Source: Fusicatenibacter sp. (lineage in GTDB: Bacteria > Bacillota > Clostridia > Lachnospirales > Lachnospiraceae). From it: a stretch of DNA of 63,644 nt. Below the pieces are notes generated by a model that saw nothing but the letters and a program-made list of their open reading frames with translations, ran no database searches and was not told where the DNA came from. The stretch lies in NCBI GenBank assembly GCA_022766945.1, contig JALEOU010000073.1:1-63644 (forward strand), given 5' to 3'. The position numbers and the translations under genes are program-made. Each line of letters begins with the position of its first letter. Position 1 is the first letter of the stretch. Positions 56,222-63,644 of the stretch are shown here, in pieces.

Positions 56222-57922
56222 TTACGTTGTCATCAGTGATTCGAAAGTGTGATAAAGATTCAGCTTTCCGTATCCCCATTCCCGGTTTGGATAATTCAGA
56301 TCCGGACTGCGGGTGGCTCCGCGAATCAGATAGATCTTCAGTTCCTGCGATGTAAAATAATGGACGGGTATTCTTTGCATACCCCACTGGAGAAGCAGCG
56401 CGGCAGCGCCTGCAGTGATGGCGGCAGAGGCGCTGGAACCGGTCCGGTTTCTGTAAGAACCGGAAGGTCCCGGTCCGGTGACGTCAACACCTGGTGCTGC
56501 AAAATCAGGTTTGCTGTTTCCAAGTCTGGTAAATCCCCGGCCTGAGTGAAGGTAGATACTGTTATTCGAAGCCTGATACGTGGAAGGTGACAAAATGGGG
56601 ATTGCAGTAGATGGAGATGTGAGTGTGGTGTAGGGGTTCGGTTCAAGAAAGGTAATATCCGGTTTTGTAAATCCAGTGATGGGAAGCCAGATATGAAAGT
56701 CCGTATAACTGGAAATGGAACTGTAAACCTGAAGGTTCCAGATACCGGGAGTCGGGTCTTTCAGACGTATGACAATCAGCTGGCTTCCGGTAGAGGTCTG
56801 AACTACATCATAGTTCACATAGATTACTGTTTGTTCCAAAACAAATGTGATCCGTTGCTCCTGGTTAAGCGATACCGGAATTCTTGGAATGGATTCACCG
56901 ACCGGGGAACGAAAACCGACGGAAAAAAGTTGGGGTGCCTGCCCCCACAATTCCATATAAAAGCCAGGACTCCCGTCCGGTACACGGATTTCTACGTTTG
57001 CTGCAGATAAATCTTCATATCCGGAACCTAAATAATGATGTGCCATACCACCTTCGTTGCCGGTCGCACAGACTGGAATGATTCCCTGTGTCTCACCCAG
57101 ATGGGAGAGCATGATACAAAGCGGCAGCGAACCGGAATGGCTCCCCTGATTGCTGCCAAGAGCCAGGCAGATAACGAGTGGTTTTTTTTCGATCTCAGCT
57201 ACGTGGGTGAGATAGCGAAGTGCAGTCATGATGTCATCTTCCTGATAGGCAATGGCATCCGGTGAGACCAGATAGAAATCCCTGAGGTATTGTTTCGCTT
57301 CTTTTAGCTTTACCACAACCAGATCTGCATCTGGTGCAGCGCCAAGAAATTCATTTGCGGAATTTGGAGTACCGGCTGCAATTCCGGCCACATAAGTTCC
57401 GTGTCCATTGGTATCTTTTTGGGGAACGACCGTGTAGGGCTGATCGCTGGTAAGGGCTTCGTTGATTTGGGTGCTGGTATATTCACTTCCATAGGGGAAG
57501 AGAGAGGGAGGGTTTCCAGTTTGCAGCGTCTGATCCCAGATGCGCAGGATACGTGTTTTGCCGGATGCGTCCAAAAAAGCAGGGTGAGTATAGTCAATTC
57601 CGGTATCCAGAAAGCCGATGATGACATTCTTGCCGGTCAGACCGGTTCCGGGAAGATTCTGAGTCTGTACGATTCCGGATACTTCCAGAGACAGAGTACT
57701 AAGAGGGGAAAACAATTTTGGAACTGTCGCATAGGGAACATCCCGCAGGAGATTTTCGGGGAGCTCATTTCTTTTGAGAAAAAGAATCGAATACTGGGAA
57801 TCAATTCTCAGAATGCTGCTGTCCGGTGAAAGCAGCTGCAGATAGTTTTCGGATTGAATCACATAGCTGCGCACCAGGAGGTTTGCATAAGTTTCGGAGT
57901 AGATTTGCTCCTGTAAAGTCAT
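56222..57922 (-). CDS. S8 subtilisin-like peptidase, Csp type
   Basis: A 566-residue subtilase of the group that includes the clostridial spore-germination proteases CspA/B/C. The triad looks complete: Asp106 in GFLDTGIDYTHPAF, His174 in NGHGTYVAGIAAG, and Ser497 in GSSASAAITAGAAALL. The oxyanion asparagine is in CATGNEGG near 300. A prodomain-like first 90 residues precedes it and no signal peptide is seen, which fits a forespore or mother-cell enzyme. The usual jelly-roll insertion sits between His and Ser. In Clostridioides such proteases activate the cortex lytic enzyme SleC. Confidence 0.85.
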   Translation of the reverse strand: MTLQEQIYSETYANLLVRSYVIQSENYLQLLSPDSSILRIDSQYSILFLKRNELPENLLRDVPYATVPKLFSPLSTLSLEVSGIVQTQNLPGTGLTGKNVIIGFLDTGIDYTHPAFLDASGKTRILRIWDQTLQTGNPPSLFPYGSEYTSTQINEALTSDQPYTVVPQKDTNGHGTYVAGIAAGTPNSANEFLGAAPDADLVVVKLKEAKQYLRDFYLVSPDAIAYQEDDIMTALRYLTHVAEIEKKPLVICLALGSNQGSHSGSLPLCIMLSHLGETQGIIPVCATGNEGGMAHHYLGSGYEDLSAANVEIRVPDGSPGFYMELWGQAPQLFSVGFRSPVGESIPRIPVSLNQEQRITFVLEQTVIYVNYDVVQTSTGSQLIVIRLKDPTPGIWNLQVYSSISSYTDFHIWLPITGFTKPDITFLEPNPYTTLTSPSTAIPILSPSTYQASNNSIYLHSGRGFTRLGNSKPDFAAPGVDVTGPGPSGSYRNRTGSSASAAITAGAAALLLQWGMQRIPVHYFTSQELKIYLIRGATRSPDLNYPNREWGYGKLNLYHTFESLMTT

Positions 57923-58000
57923 AAGAGAAAACTCCGTTTTTGCTATCCTATTCCAGAGGGTGTGCAGCTATGAGAAGAGAGTGATGTTAGCCGTCTTTTT

Positions 58001-59485
58001 TTAATTTTCCAGCAGTTCGCTGATATCGTGGTTTGGTACTTCCATCGGATACTTACTGTCAAAGCATGCTTTGCAGATCGGAAGATCATCTACCATATTC
58101 TGGAGCTGATCAATGGGCATGTAGCCAAGAGAATCTGCACCGATTTTTTTACGGATTTCTTCTGTAGAATGTGTATGGGCAATCAGTTGCTTGTTGGAAG
58201 GAACATCCGTACCAAAGTAGCAGGGATGAAGAAATGGCGGAGAACTGATCCGAACGTGTACCTCTGTCGCTCCGGCATTTTTGATCATGGTAATCAGGTT
58301 GGTGATTGTTGTTCCGCGAACGATGGAATCATCCACAAGGACGATTCGTTTTCCTTTTACAACGGATTCGAGCACGCTCAGCTTGATTTTTACACTGGAT
58401 TCCCGTTCTTTCTGACTTGGTTTTATAAAGGTACGTCCGATGTAGCTGTTTTTATGAAAAGCAATCCCGAAAGGAATGCCGGATTCTTCGGAAAAACCTT
58501 TTGCAGCAGCAAGACCGGAATCAGGAACACCAACGACGAGATCTGCGTCTACAGGGTAGGTTTTTGCCAGGGAAGCACCACCGCGTATGCGCGCATCATA
58601 AACACTGATACCATCGAGTGTACTGTCAAGCCGCGCGAAATAAATATATTCAAAAATACAGTGAGCAGCTGTCACGTCAATCGGCATAAATTCCGACTTC
58701 ATTGCACCTGTTTTGTCAAAGGTTACGATTTCACCTGGTTTTACATCACGCACAAACTCTGCACCGATGGAGGAGAGGGCACAGCTTTCAGAGGCGAGTA
58801 CCCATGCATTATTGCGCTTTCCGATACAAAGAGGTTTCAGGCCAAAGGGATCACGTACACCGATGAGCTTACGGGGACTCATGATGACCAGAGCGTAGGC
58901 ACCGCGGATTTCTTTAACTGTTTCCAGGATCGCATCCTCTACAGTTTTGGAATGAATTCTTTTTCGGGCAATTCCATATGCAATTATTTCTGAGTCGATG
59001 GAGGTATGAAAGATGGCACCGGTATTTTCCATTTGTGAGCGGAGTTCCATAGCGTTTACCAGATTGCCGTTGTGAGCAAGAGTGAGAGAACCTTTGAGAT
59101 AATTGAGAACCAGAGGCTGTGCGTTTTCAACGGTAGTGGAACCTGTTGTAGAATAGCGCACATGGCCAATACCGATATTACCGGAGAGTTCAGAAAGCTT
59201 AGATTCTTTAAAGACTTCATTCACCAGACCGAGACCTTTATAAAAGCTTACGTGTCCTTTCGGTCCTTCGGTATCAGAGACTGCAATACCACAAGACTCC
59301 TGACCTCTGTGCTGAAGAGCGGAAAGGCCGTAATAGATGGAAGGGCTGACATCGTTTCCGTCAAGGTCATAGATACCAAAGACACCGCATTCTTCCCGCA
59401 GACCGGTTTCGTAACCATTCTGACAAGTGTGGCTGCAGGTTCTGCAGGCGGATGAACTATTACAGGATAACATAGAATTTATCAT
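58001..59485 (-). CDS. purF: Amidophosphoribosyltransferase with cysteine-rich propeptide
   Basis: First committed step of purine synthesis: PRPP and glutamine to phosphoribosylamine. The 494-residue protein begins with a 32-residue segment that should be removed to expose the nucleophile Cys33 (CGVFGIYD). Fe-S ligand cysteines appear in HCIFEY, HPCYFGTD and PICKACFD, as in the Bacillus-type enzyme. The PRPP loop is VLVDDSIVRGTT near 365. The propeptide is long and has four cysteines (8, 14, 17, 21). The start has AAGGAGAA eight bases upstream. It is monocistronic with a structured leader. Confidence 0.94.
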   Translation of the reverse strand: MINSMLSCNSSSACRTCSHTCQNGYETGLREECGVFGIYDLDGNDVSPSIYYGLSALQHRGQESCGIAVSDTEGPKGHVSFYKGLGLVNEVFKESKLSELSGNIGIGHVRYSTTGSTTVENAQPLVLNYLKGSLTLAHNGNLVNAMELRSQMENTGAIFHTSIDSEIIAYGIARKRIHSKTVEDAILETVKEIRGAYALVIMSPRKLIGVRDPFGLKPLCIGKRNNAWVLASESCALSSIGAEFVRDVKPGEIVTFDKTGAMKSEFMPIDVTAAHCIFEYIYFARLDSTLDGISVYDARIRGGASLAKTYPVDADLVVGVPDSGLAAAKGFSEESGIPFGIAFHKNSYIGRTFIKPSQKERESSVKIKLSVLESVVKGKRIVLVDDSIVRGTTITNLITMIKNAGATEVHVRISSPPFLHPCYFGTDVPSNKQLIAHTHSTEEIRKKIGADSLGYMPIDQLQNMVDDLPICKACFDSKYPMEVPNHDISELLEN

Positions 59486-59535
59486 AGGATGTGTTCTCCT
59501 TCTGTATAGAATTTAATACTGCTAATCGTTGAATC

Positions 59536-59575
59536 GCTTCAGAACAACAAAAGTTCAATCTCTGTTCTAAGAAGC
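59536..59575 (-). promoter_or_regulatory. Leader hairpin of purF
   Basis: GCTTC-TT-AGAACA pairs with TGTTCTGAAGC on the minus-strand transcript, an 11-bp stem with a two-base bulge. It lies between the promoter and the ribosome site. No T tract follows, so it is not a simple terminator. Confidence 0.5.
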
Positions 59576-59594
59576 TTTCAAAAAAACATTTTTT

Positions 59595-59623
59595 ATAATA
59601 CTCATTTTTCTTTTGACTGTCAA
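59595..59623 (-). promoter_or_regulatory. Promoter of purF
   Basis: On the minus strand a perfect TTGACA (59618-59623) and TATTAT (59595-59600) have a 17-bp spacer, giving a leader of about 100 nt. Confidence 0.8.
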
Positions 59624-59693
59624 TCAAAAATTCTGCAGCTCCAACGTGACATAAGGAAGGATCAGGAACAATTGCCGGATTTTACGGAAAACG

Positions 59694-59725
59694 GGGAGGA
59701 ATCCTCTTGGTGTGAGATTCCTCCC
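59694..59725 (-). terminator. Terminator of the ammonium transporter gene
   Basis: A 10-bp perfect stem (GGGAGGAATC / GATTCCTCCC) is followed on the minus strand by CGTTTTC. The T run is better on the plus strand, but no plus-strand gene ends here. Confidence 0.65.
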
Positions 59726-59780
59726 TTTTTCTTCATACAAAGAGCACAGTTGCCCGGATGTATGAATTTCTTCCTTTGTT

Positions 59781-61517
59781 TTAGTTGTCCTCAGCCTCGG
59801 TATCCTGAAGAGCTGCAACTCCTTCTTCACCGGTTCTTACTTTCACGACATTTCGTACATTATATACGAATACTTTACCATCGCCATAATTTCCGGTATG
59901 AAGAACAGCTTCGGCGGTTTCGATGACTTTGCTTACCGGAACTGTGCTGACAATGACTTCCACTTTTACCTTCGGAAGCAGGTTCATTTCAACGGCAGCG
60001 CCACGATAGAAGCGTGTCGCACCTTTCTGGATACCGCATCCAAGTACATTCGTAATGGTAACACCGGTAACACCGATCTGATTCAGAGCCTGAACAAGAT
60101 CATCCAGCTTGTTCTGACGGGTTACAATCACGACTTTGGAGATACCGCTTGCAACACCTTCGGCAGCATCTACATCCAGATGAGCTTTGGAAACAACCGG
60201 AATCGGAGAAGCGGCTGCAGGAGCAGGAGCTGACTGAAGAGCAGCTGCACCGTCGCCTACCATGAAGTCTGCATAGGAACTCGGCAGATTGTGCTCATGT
60301 ACATCAAGGCCGTCAATTTCTTCCTCTCGGGTAACACGAAGACCGATGGTATGCTTGATTGCCTGGAAAACAATGGTCATAACAACAGCAACCCACAGGA
60401 TAACCGCTGCAACGCCGAGAAGCTGAATACCCAGTCCTTTGAATCCGCCGCCATAGAAAACGCCAACCCATTCGGTACCACTTCCATCTGAGAAAAGACC
60501 TGTGAGAATTGTTCCCAGAGCACCACAGCAGCCATGAACGGCAACAGCACCTACCGGGTCATCGACTTTCAGAATACGATCAATAAATTCAACAGCGAAT
60601 ACAACAACGAAACCAGCAATGATACCGATGATGGCTGCGCCAAACGGTGTTACGGTATCGCAGCCTGCTGTGATTGCGACAAGACCTGCAAGGGAACCAT
60701 TCAGAGTCATGGAAACATCCGGTTTCTTATAGCGAATCCAGGTGAAGATCATGACAGTGCAGGTTGCAACTGCTGCAGCAAGGTTTGTGGTAACGAAAAT
60801 TTTACCTGCTGAAATCATTGCTTCATCGGTATCCATTGCAACGGTAGAACATCCGTTGAATCCGAACCAGCAGAACCACAGAATAAAGACTCCGAGGGCT
60901 GCCAGCGTCAGGCTGTGTCCAAGGATTGCTTTAGGCTTACCATCTTTACCGTATTTTCCGATACGCGGTCCAAGAATCAGAGCGCCTACAAAAGCAGCGA
61001 CTCCTCCGACCATATGCACTGCAGTAGAACCCGCGAAATCATGGAAGCCAAGAGCGGAAAGCCAGCCGCCGCCCCAGATCCAGTGACCGGAAATCGGATA
61101 AACAAAAAGACTGATCATGAAACTGTAGATACAGTAAGAAGAAAACTTGGTACGTTCCGCCATGGATCCGGATACAATCGTTGCCGAGGTGGCACAAAAG
61201 ACAGTCTGAAAAATCAGAAAAGCCCAAAACGGAACACCTGCAGGAAGCATTGCGCTTCCGTATGCTTCTTCTGAAGCAATACCGGCGATCTTTCCGATAA
61301 AGCCGCCATTGCCTGTATTCCCGAACATCAGACCGAAACCGATCAGCCAGAAAACCGGGGTACCGATGGAGAAATCCATCAGGTTTTTCATAATAATGTT
61401 ACCTGCATTTTTCGCCCGGGTAAGACCGGTCTCAACCATTGCAAAACCTGCCTGCATGAAGAAGACCAGCGCAGCTCCTACCAGGACCCAGAGTGTGTTA
61501 ACAGCACTAAATTCCAT
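59781..61517 (-). CDS. Ammonium transporter fused to a C-terminal P-II domain
   Basis: A 578-residue fusion. Residues 1-420 form an eleven-span Amt channel with family landmarks GFAMVETGLTRAKNAGNI near 24, the pore histidines in HMVGG and VAVHGCCGALG, and FWLIGFGLMFG. An Ala/Pro linker near 425-458 leads to a complete P-II signal protein (459-578) with T-loop KGATRFYRGAAVEMNLLPK, including the tyrosine that is uridylylated in some P-II proteins, and the C-terminal VRTGEEG. The P-II part should plug the channel in response to nitrogen status. The start at 61517 follows GAGGAGG; upstream codons lie in the leader terminator. No separate glnB follows. Confidence 0.93.
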   Translation of the reverse strand: MEFSAVNTLWVLVGAALVFFMQAGFAMVETGLTRAKNAGNIIMKNLMDFSIGTPVFWLIGFGLMFGNTGNGGFIGKIAGIASEEAYGSAMLPAGVPFWAFLIFQTVFCATSATIVSGSMAERTKFSSYCIYSFMISLFVYPISGHWIWGGGWLSALGFHDFAGSTAVHMVGGVAAFVGALILGPRIGKYGKDGKPKAILGHSLTLAALGVFILWFCWFGFNGCSTVAMDTDEAMISAGKIFVTTNLAAAVATCTVMIFTWIRYKKPDVSMTLNGSLAGLVAITAGCDTVTPFGAAIIGIIAGFVVVFAVEFIDRILKVDDPVGAVAVHGCCGALGTILTGLFSDGSGTEWVGVFYGGGFKGLGIQLLGVAAVILWVAVVMTIVFQAIKHTIGLRVTREEEIDGLDVHEHNLPSSYADFMVGDGAAALQSAPAPAAASPIPVVSKAHLDVDAAEGVASGISKVVIVTRQNKLDDLVQALNQIGVTGVTITNVLGCGIQKGATRFYRGAAVEMNLLPKVKVEVIVSTVPVSKVIETAEAVLHTGNYGDGKVFVYNVRNVVKVRTGEEGVAALQDTEAEDN

Positions 61518-61601
61518 AATATTTCCTCCTCTTATTCTTATGGCATTACGGAATCTGTCTCCTGATGGGTCATTGGATAAACAGGAAACCTTCCGCAAAA
61601 C

Positions 61602-61640
61602 AAGAAAAAGCGCCTTGGAATTTGTCGATTCCAAAGCGCC
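61602..61640 (-). terminator. Promoter-proximal terminator in the ammonium transporter leader
   Basis: A stem of about 12 bp (GGCGCTTTGGAAT / ATTCCAAGGCGC, one bulged T) with loop CGACAA is followed by TTTTTCTTG on the minus strand. It lies about 20 nt after the promoter and 85 nt before the start codon, in the position of an attenuator. Confidence 0.75.
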
Positions 61641-61658
61641 TTTGCTTATTTAGCTAAG

Positions 61659-61687
61659 AGTATAATCGGCGATTCTAAATTTGTCAA
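61659..61687 (-). promoter_or_regulatory. Promoter of the ammonium transporter
   Basis: On the minus strand a perfect TTGACA (61682-61687) and TATACT (61659-61664) have a 17-bp spacer. The 61518-61876 gap is therefore filled by this leader, A/T-rich spacer and the pyrG promoter. Confidence 0.8.
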
Positions 61688-61789
61688 TAACATTATTAAA
61701 TTTTTATTAAGAATAAACGATGCAGATTTACTTTTTTTAAGTTTTTTTGACTAAAAATACCTAAATCAACAAAAAAACAGAAAAACCGA

Positions 61790-61819
61790 TTGCAACGAAA
61801 TCAGGATGTGGTATATAAT
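61790..61819 (+). promoter_or_regulatory. Promoter of pyrG
   Basis: TTGCAA (61790-61795) and a perfect TATAAT (61814-61819) have an 18-bp spacer, 58 bp upstream of the start. Confidence 0.75.
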
Positions 61820-61876
61820 GTGATATATTTTTTTGAAAATGCAGCTAACTATAAACAGAACAGGAGGAGAATCATT

Positions 61877-63502
61877 ATGTCAGTAAAATATGTGTTTGTA
61901 ACCGGCGGTGTGGTATCCGGCCTTGGAAAGGGAATCACAGCTGCTTCTCTTGGAAGACTGCTGAAAGCCAGAGGCTATCAGGTTACAATGCAGAAATTCG
62001 ACCCATACATTAATGTGGATCCAGGTACGATGAATCCGATTCAGCACGGAGAAGTCTTTGTGACAGATGACGGTACGGAGACAGACCTGGATCTTGGACA
62101 TTATGAGCGGTTCATTGACGAAAGTCTGGATAGAAATTCCAACGTTACCACCGGAAAGGTATACTGGTCCGTCCTTCAGAAAGAGCGTCACGGAGATTTC
62201 GGAGGAGGTACGGTTCAGGTTATCCCTCATATTACCAATGAAATCAAAGGACGGTTTTACCGTGGAAAAGATGTGGATGAAGACAGGATCGCAATCATTG
62301 AGGTTGGAGGAACCGTGGGAGACATCGAGAGCCAGCCGTTTTTGGAGGCAATCCGTCAGTTTCAGCATGATGTTGGACATGAAAATGCAATACTGATTCA
62401 TGTGACACTGATTCCCTATCTGAAAGTCTCCGGTGAAATGAAGACAAAGCCAACCCAGGCAAGTGTGAAAGAACTGCAGGGGATTGGTATCCAGCCGGAT
62501 GTGATTGTTTGTCGGTCCGAGCATGCTCTGACACAGGAAATCAAAGATAAAATTGCTCTGTTCTGTAATGTTCCAAGCAGCCATGTACTTCAGAACCTGG
62601 ATGTAGAATACCTTTACGAAGCACCACTTGCGATGGAGAAGGAAAATCTGGCACAGGTGGTCTGTGAATCCCTGCATCTTCCCTGCCCGGACCCGGATTT
62701 GTCTGACTGGACCGCTATGGTGGATGCTTTGCGTCACCCGGACAAAGAGGTAACAATTGCTCTGGTTGGAAAATATACTCAGCTGCATGATGCATATCTG
62801 AGTGTGGTAGAAGCACTGAAACATGGAGGCATTGCAAGTCATGCCAATGTGATCCTGAAATGGGTGGACTCCGAGCTGGTAACAGAGGAAAATGTGGAAG
62901 AAACTTTAAAAGGGGCAGATGGCATTCTGGTTCCCGGAGGATTTGGCGACCGTGGAATTGAAGGCATGATTACGTCAATTCGCTATGCAAGGGAAAAGAA
63001 AATTCCCTATCTGGGACTGTGCCTTGGCATGCAGCTGACGATTGTGGAATATGCGAGAAATGTGATCGGATACCATGATGCACACAGCATTGAGATGAAT
63101 CCCAATACAATGCATCCGGTGATTGCTCTGATGCCGGATCAGAATGGAATTGAAGATATCGGAGGAACTTTAAGGCTTGGTTCTTATCCATGTGTGCTCG
63201 CAAAGGATTCAAAGGCAAGGGAACTGTATGGTACAGATCAGATTGCGGAGCGCCACCGTCATCGTTATGAGGTGAACAATGACTACCGAAAAGCGCTGAC
63301 AGAGCAAGGAATGCTGCTTTCGGGTCTGTCACCGGATGGACGTATTGTTGAGATGGTAGAGATTCCCGGGCATCCGTTCTTTGTCGCGACCCAGGCACAT
63401 CCGGAATTTAAGTCACGCCCCAACCGCCCGCATCCGCTGTTCCGCGGGCTTGTAGCGGCTGCAGTGGAATACAAAAAGACGAAAGCGGAGGAAAAACGAT
63501 AA
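61877..63502 (+). CDS. pyrG: CTP synthase
   Basis: Aminates UTP to CTP using glutamine. The 541-residue protein has the N-terminal synthetase domain ([14 protein letters not shown] at 6-19, [16 protein letters not shown] near 46) and the C-terminal glutamine amidotransferase domain with nucleophile cysteine in LGLCLGMQ near 380 and the His-Glu pair in THPEF-like [11 protein letters not shown] near 515. ATG 61877 has AGGAGGAGA; the frame from 61790 begins inside the promoter. A GAGCAT/ATGCTC hairpin lies 20 bp after the stop, without a clear T run. Confidence 0.96.
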   Translation: MSVKYVFVTGGVVSGLGKGITAASLGRLLKARGYQVTMQKFDPYINVDPGTMNPIQHGEVFVTDDGTETDLDLGHYERFIDESLDRNSNVTTGKVYWSVLQKERHGDFGGGTVQVIPHITNEIKGRFYRGKDVDEDRIAIIEVGGTVGDIESQPFLEAIRQFQHDVGHENAILIHVTLIPYLKVSGEMKTKPTQASVKELQGIGIQPDVIVCRSEHALTQEIKDKIALFCNVPSSHVLQNLDVEYLYEAPLAMEKENLAQVVCESLHLPCPDPDLSDWTAMVDALRHPDKEVTIALVGKYTQLHDAYLSVVEALKHGGIASHANVILKWVDSELVTEENVEETLKGADGILVPGGFGDRGIEGMITSIRYAREKKIPYLGLCLGMQLTIVEYARNVIGYHDAHSIEMNPNTMHPVIALMPDQNGIEDIGGTLRLGSYPCVLAKDSKARELYGTDQIAERHRHRYEVNNDYRKALTEQGMLLSGLSPDGRIVEMVEIPGHPFFVATQAHPEFKSRPNRPHPLFRGLVAAAVEYKKTKAEEKR

Positions 63503-63562
63503 ATAACCTGAATTATTCATGAGCATATAAAAATGCTCGATACTACAAAACCTTGAACCATC

Positions 63563-63630
63563 TCCCATGAAATCAATCGAGTTATCCACAAAAATAGGTA
63601 GACTATTCCCTTGAAATCCGATTGAGTTAT
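63563..63630. repeat. Imperfect direct repeat at the right window edge
   Basis: The 23-base segment beginning TCCCATGAAATC (63563-63585) recurs as TCCCTTGAAATCC... (63607-63630) with three substitutions and one inserted base, 44 bp apart. The first copy ends in a sequence that includes TTATCCACA (63582-63590), a perfect DnaA-box match. The window ends 14 bases later, so whether an array continues is unknown. Confidence 0.5.
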
Positions 63631-63644
63631 TTTGAACTGTCAAG

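Noticed and set aside
61602-61640. ANTAR antiterminator target before the ammonium transporter
   Set aside because: The loop CGACAA lacks the A and G positions of that motif and there is no second matching hairpin.
63582-63590. Replication origin suggested by a DnaA box
   Set aside because: A single 9-bp match is expected by chance about once per 130 kb on both strands, and dnaA, dnaN and recF are not nearby.
63563-63644. CRISPR array
   Set aside because: Only two degenerate repeats are present, with no exact repeat identity and no cas genes in the window.

Overview
The window looks like chromosomal DNA from a low-to-mid GC, spore-forming member of the Clostridia, most likely a Lachnospiraceae gut anaerobe. 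The inference rests on marker genes: a GGGtGRT-family protein beside an Fe-S scaffold, RemA, a clostridial yicC-remA-gmk-rpoZ-rimO-pgsA string, a Csp-like subtilase, and a high-cysteine Gly/Asn protein typical of that family. No species can be named from the sequence alone.

Layout. 1-6.6 kb: a possible partial gene at the left edge, two tandem tRNA-Glu(CTC) genes, a HAD phosphatase, a type IIA topoisomerase pair (parE/parC-like), a CPBP membrane protease and tRNA-Thr(CGT). 6.7-11.5 kb: a glutamate-cysteine ligase translationally coupled to a glutathionylspermidine-synthase-like ATP-grasp enzyme, then citrate synthase and queH. 11.8-20.1 kb: an SsuBC-type ABC importer whose permease gene is cut by a 6.8-kb serine-recombinase element. 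That element carries a decayed BceRSAB-like module, a nuclease lipoprotein and a 602-residue recombinase. Joining the two host flanks at a shared TTCA restores a 271-codon permease frame exactly.

20.3-31.2 kb: argH, asd, an FNT channel coupled to topB, a hexapeptide-repeat protein, the Fe-S scaffold/GGGtGRT pair, a sugar acetyltransferase, an unknown protein and queA. 31.4-38.3 kb: a phosphatidylethanolamine operon (PAP2 phosphatase, UPF0104 flippase-like protein, pssA, psd), then the aroF-tyrA-aroA operon on the minus strand with a paired palindrome upstream of its promoter. 38.6-49.4 kb: an EF-G paralogue with degenerate G motifs, leuS, a DMT exporter, a YwlG-like protein, a P-type ATPase and rqcH. 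49.6-57.9 kb: the yicC-remA-gmk-rpoZ-rimO-pgsA run, cinA, several small unknown genes, an XRE regulator and the subtilase. 58-63.6 kb: purF, an ammonium transporter fused to a P-II domain, and pyrG.

Most of the window is housekeeping: tRNA modification (queH, queA, rimO), nitrogen and amino-acid metabolism (amt, purF, pyrG, argH, asd, aro genes) and phospholipid synthesis. The accessory content is concentrated in the element at 13.2-20.0 kb. The strongest points for follow-up are that element and its frame-restoring junction, the GCL/ATP-grasp pair, the Amt-P-II fusion preceded by a terminator just after its promoter, and the paired operator upstream of aroF.
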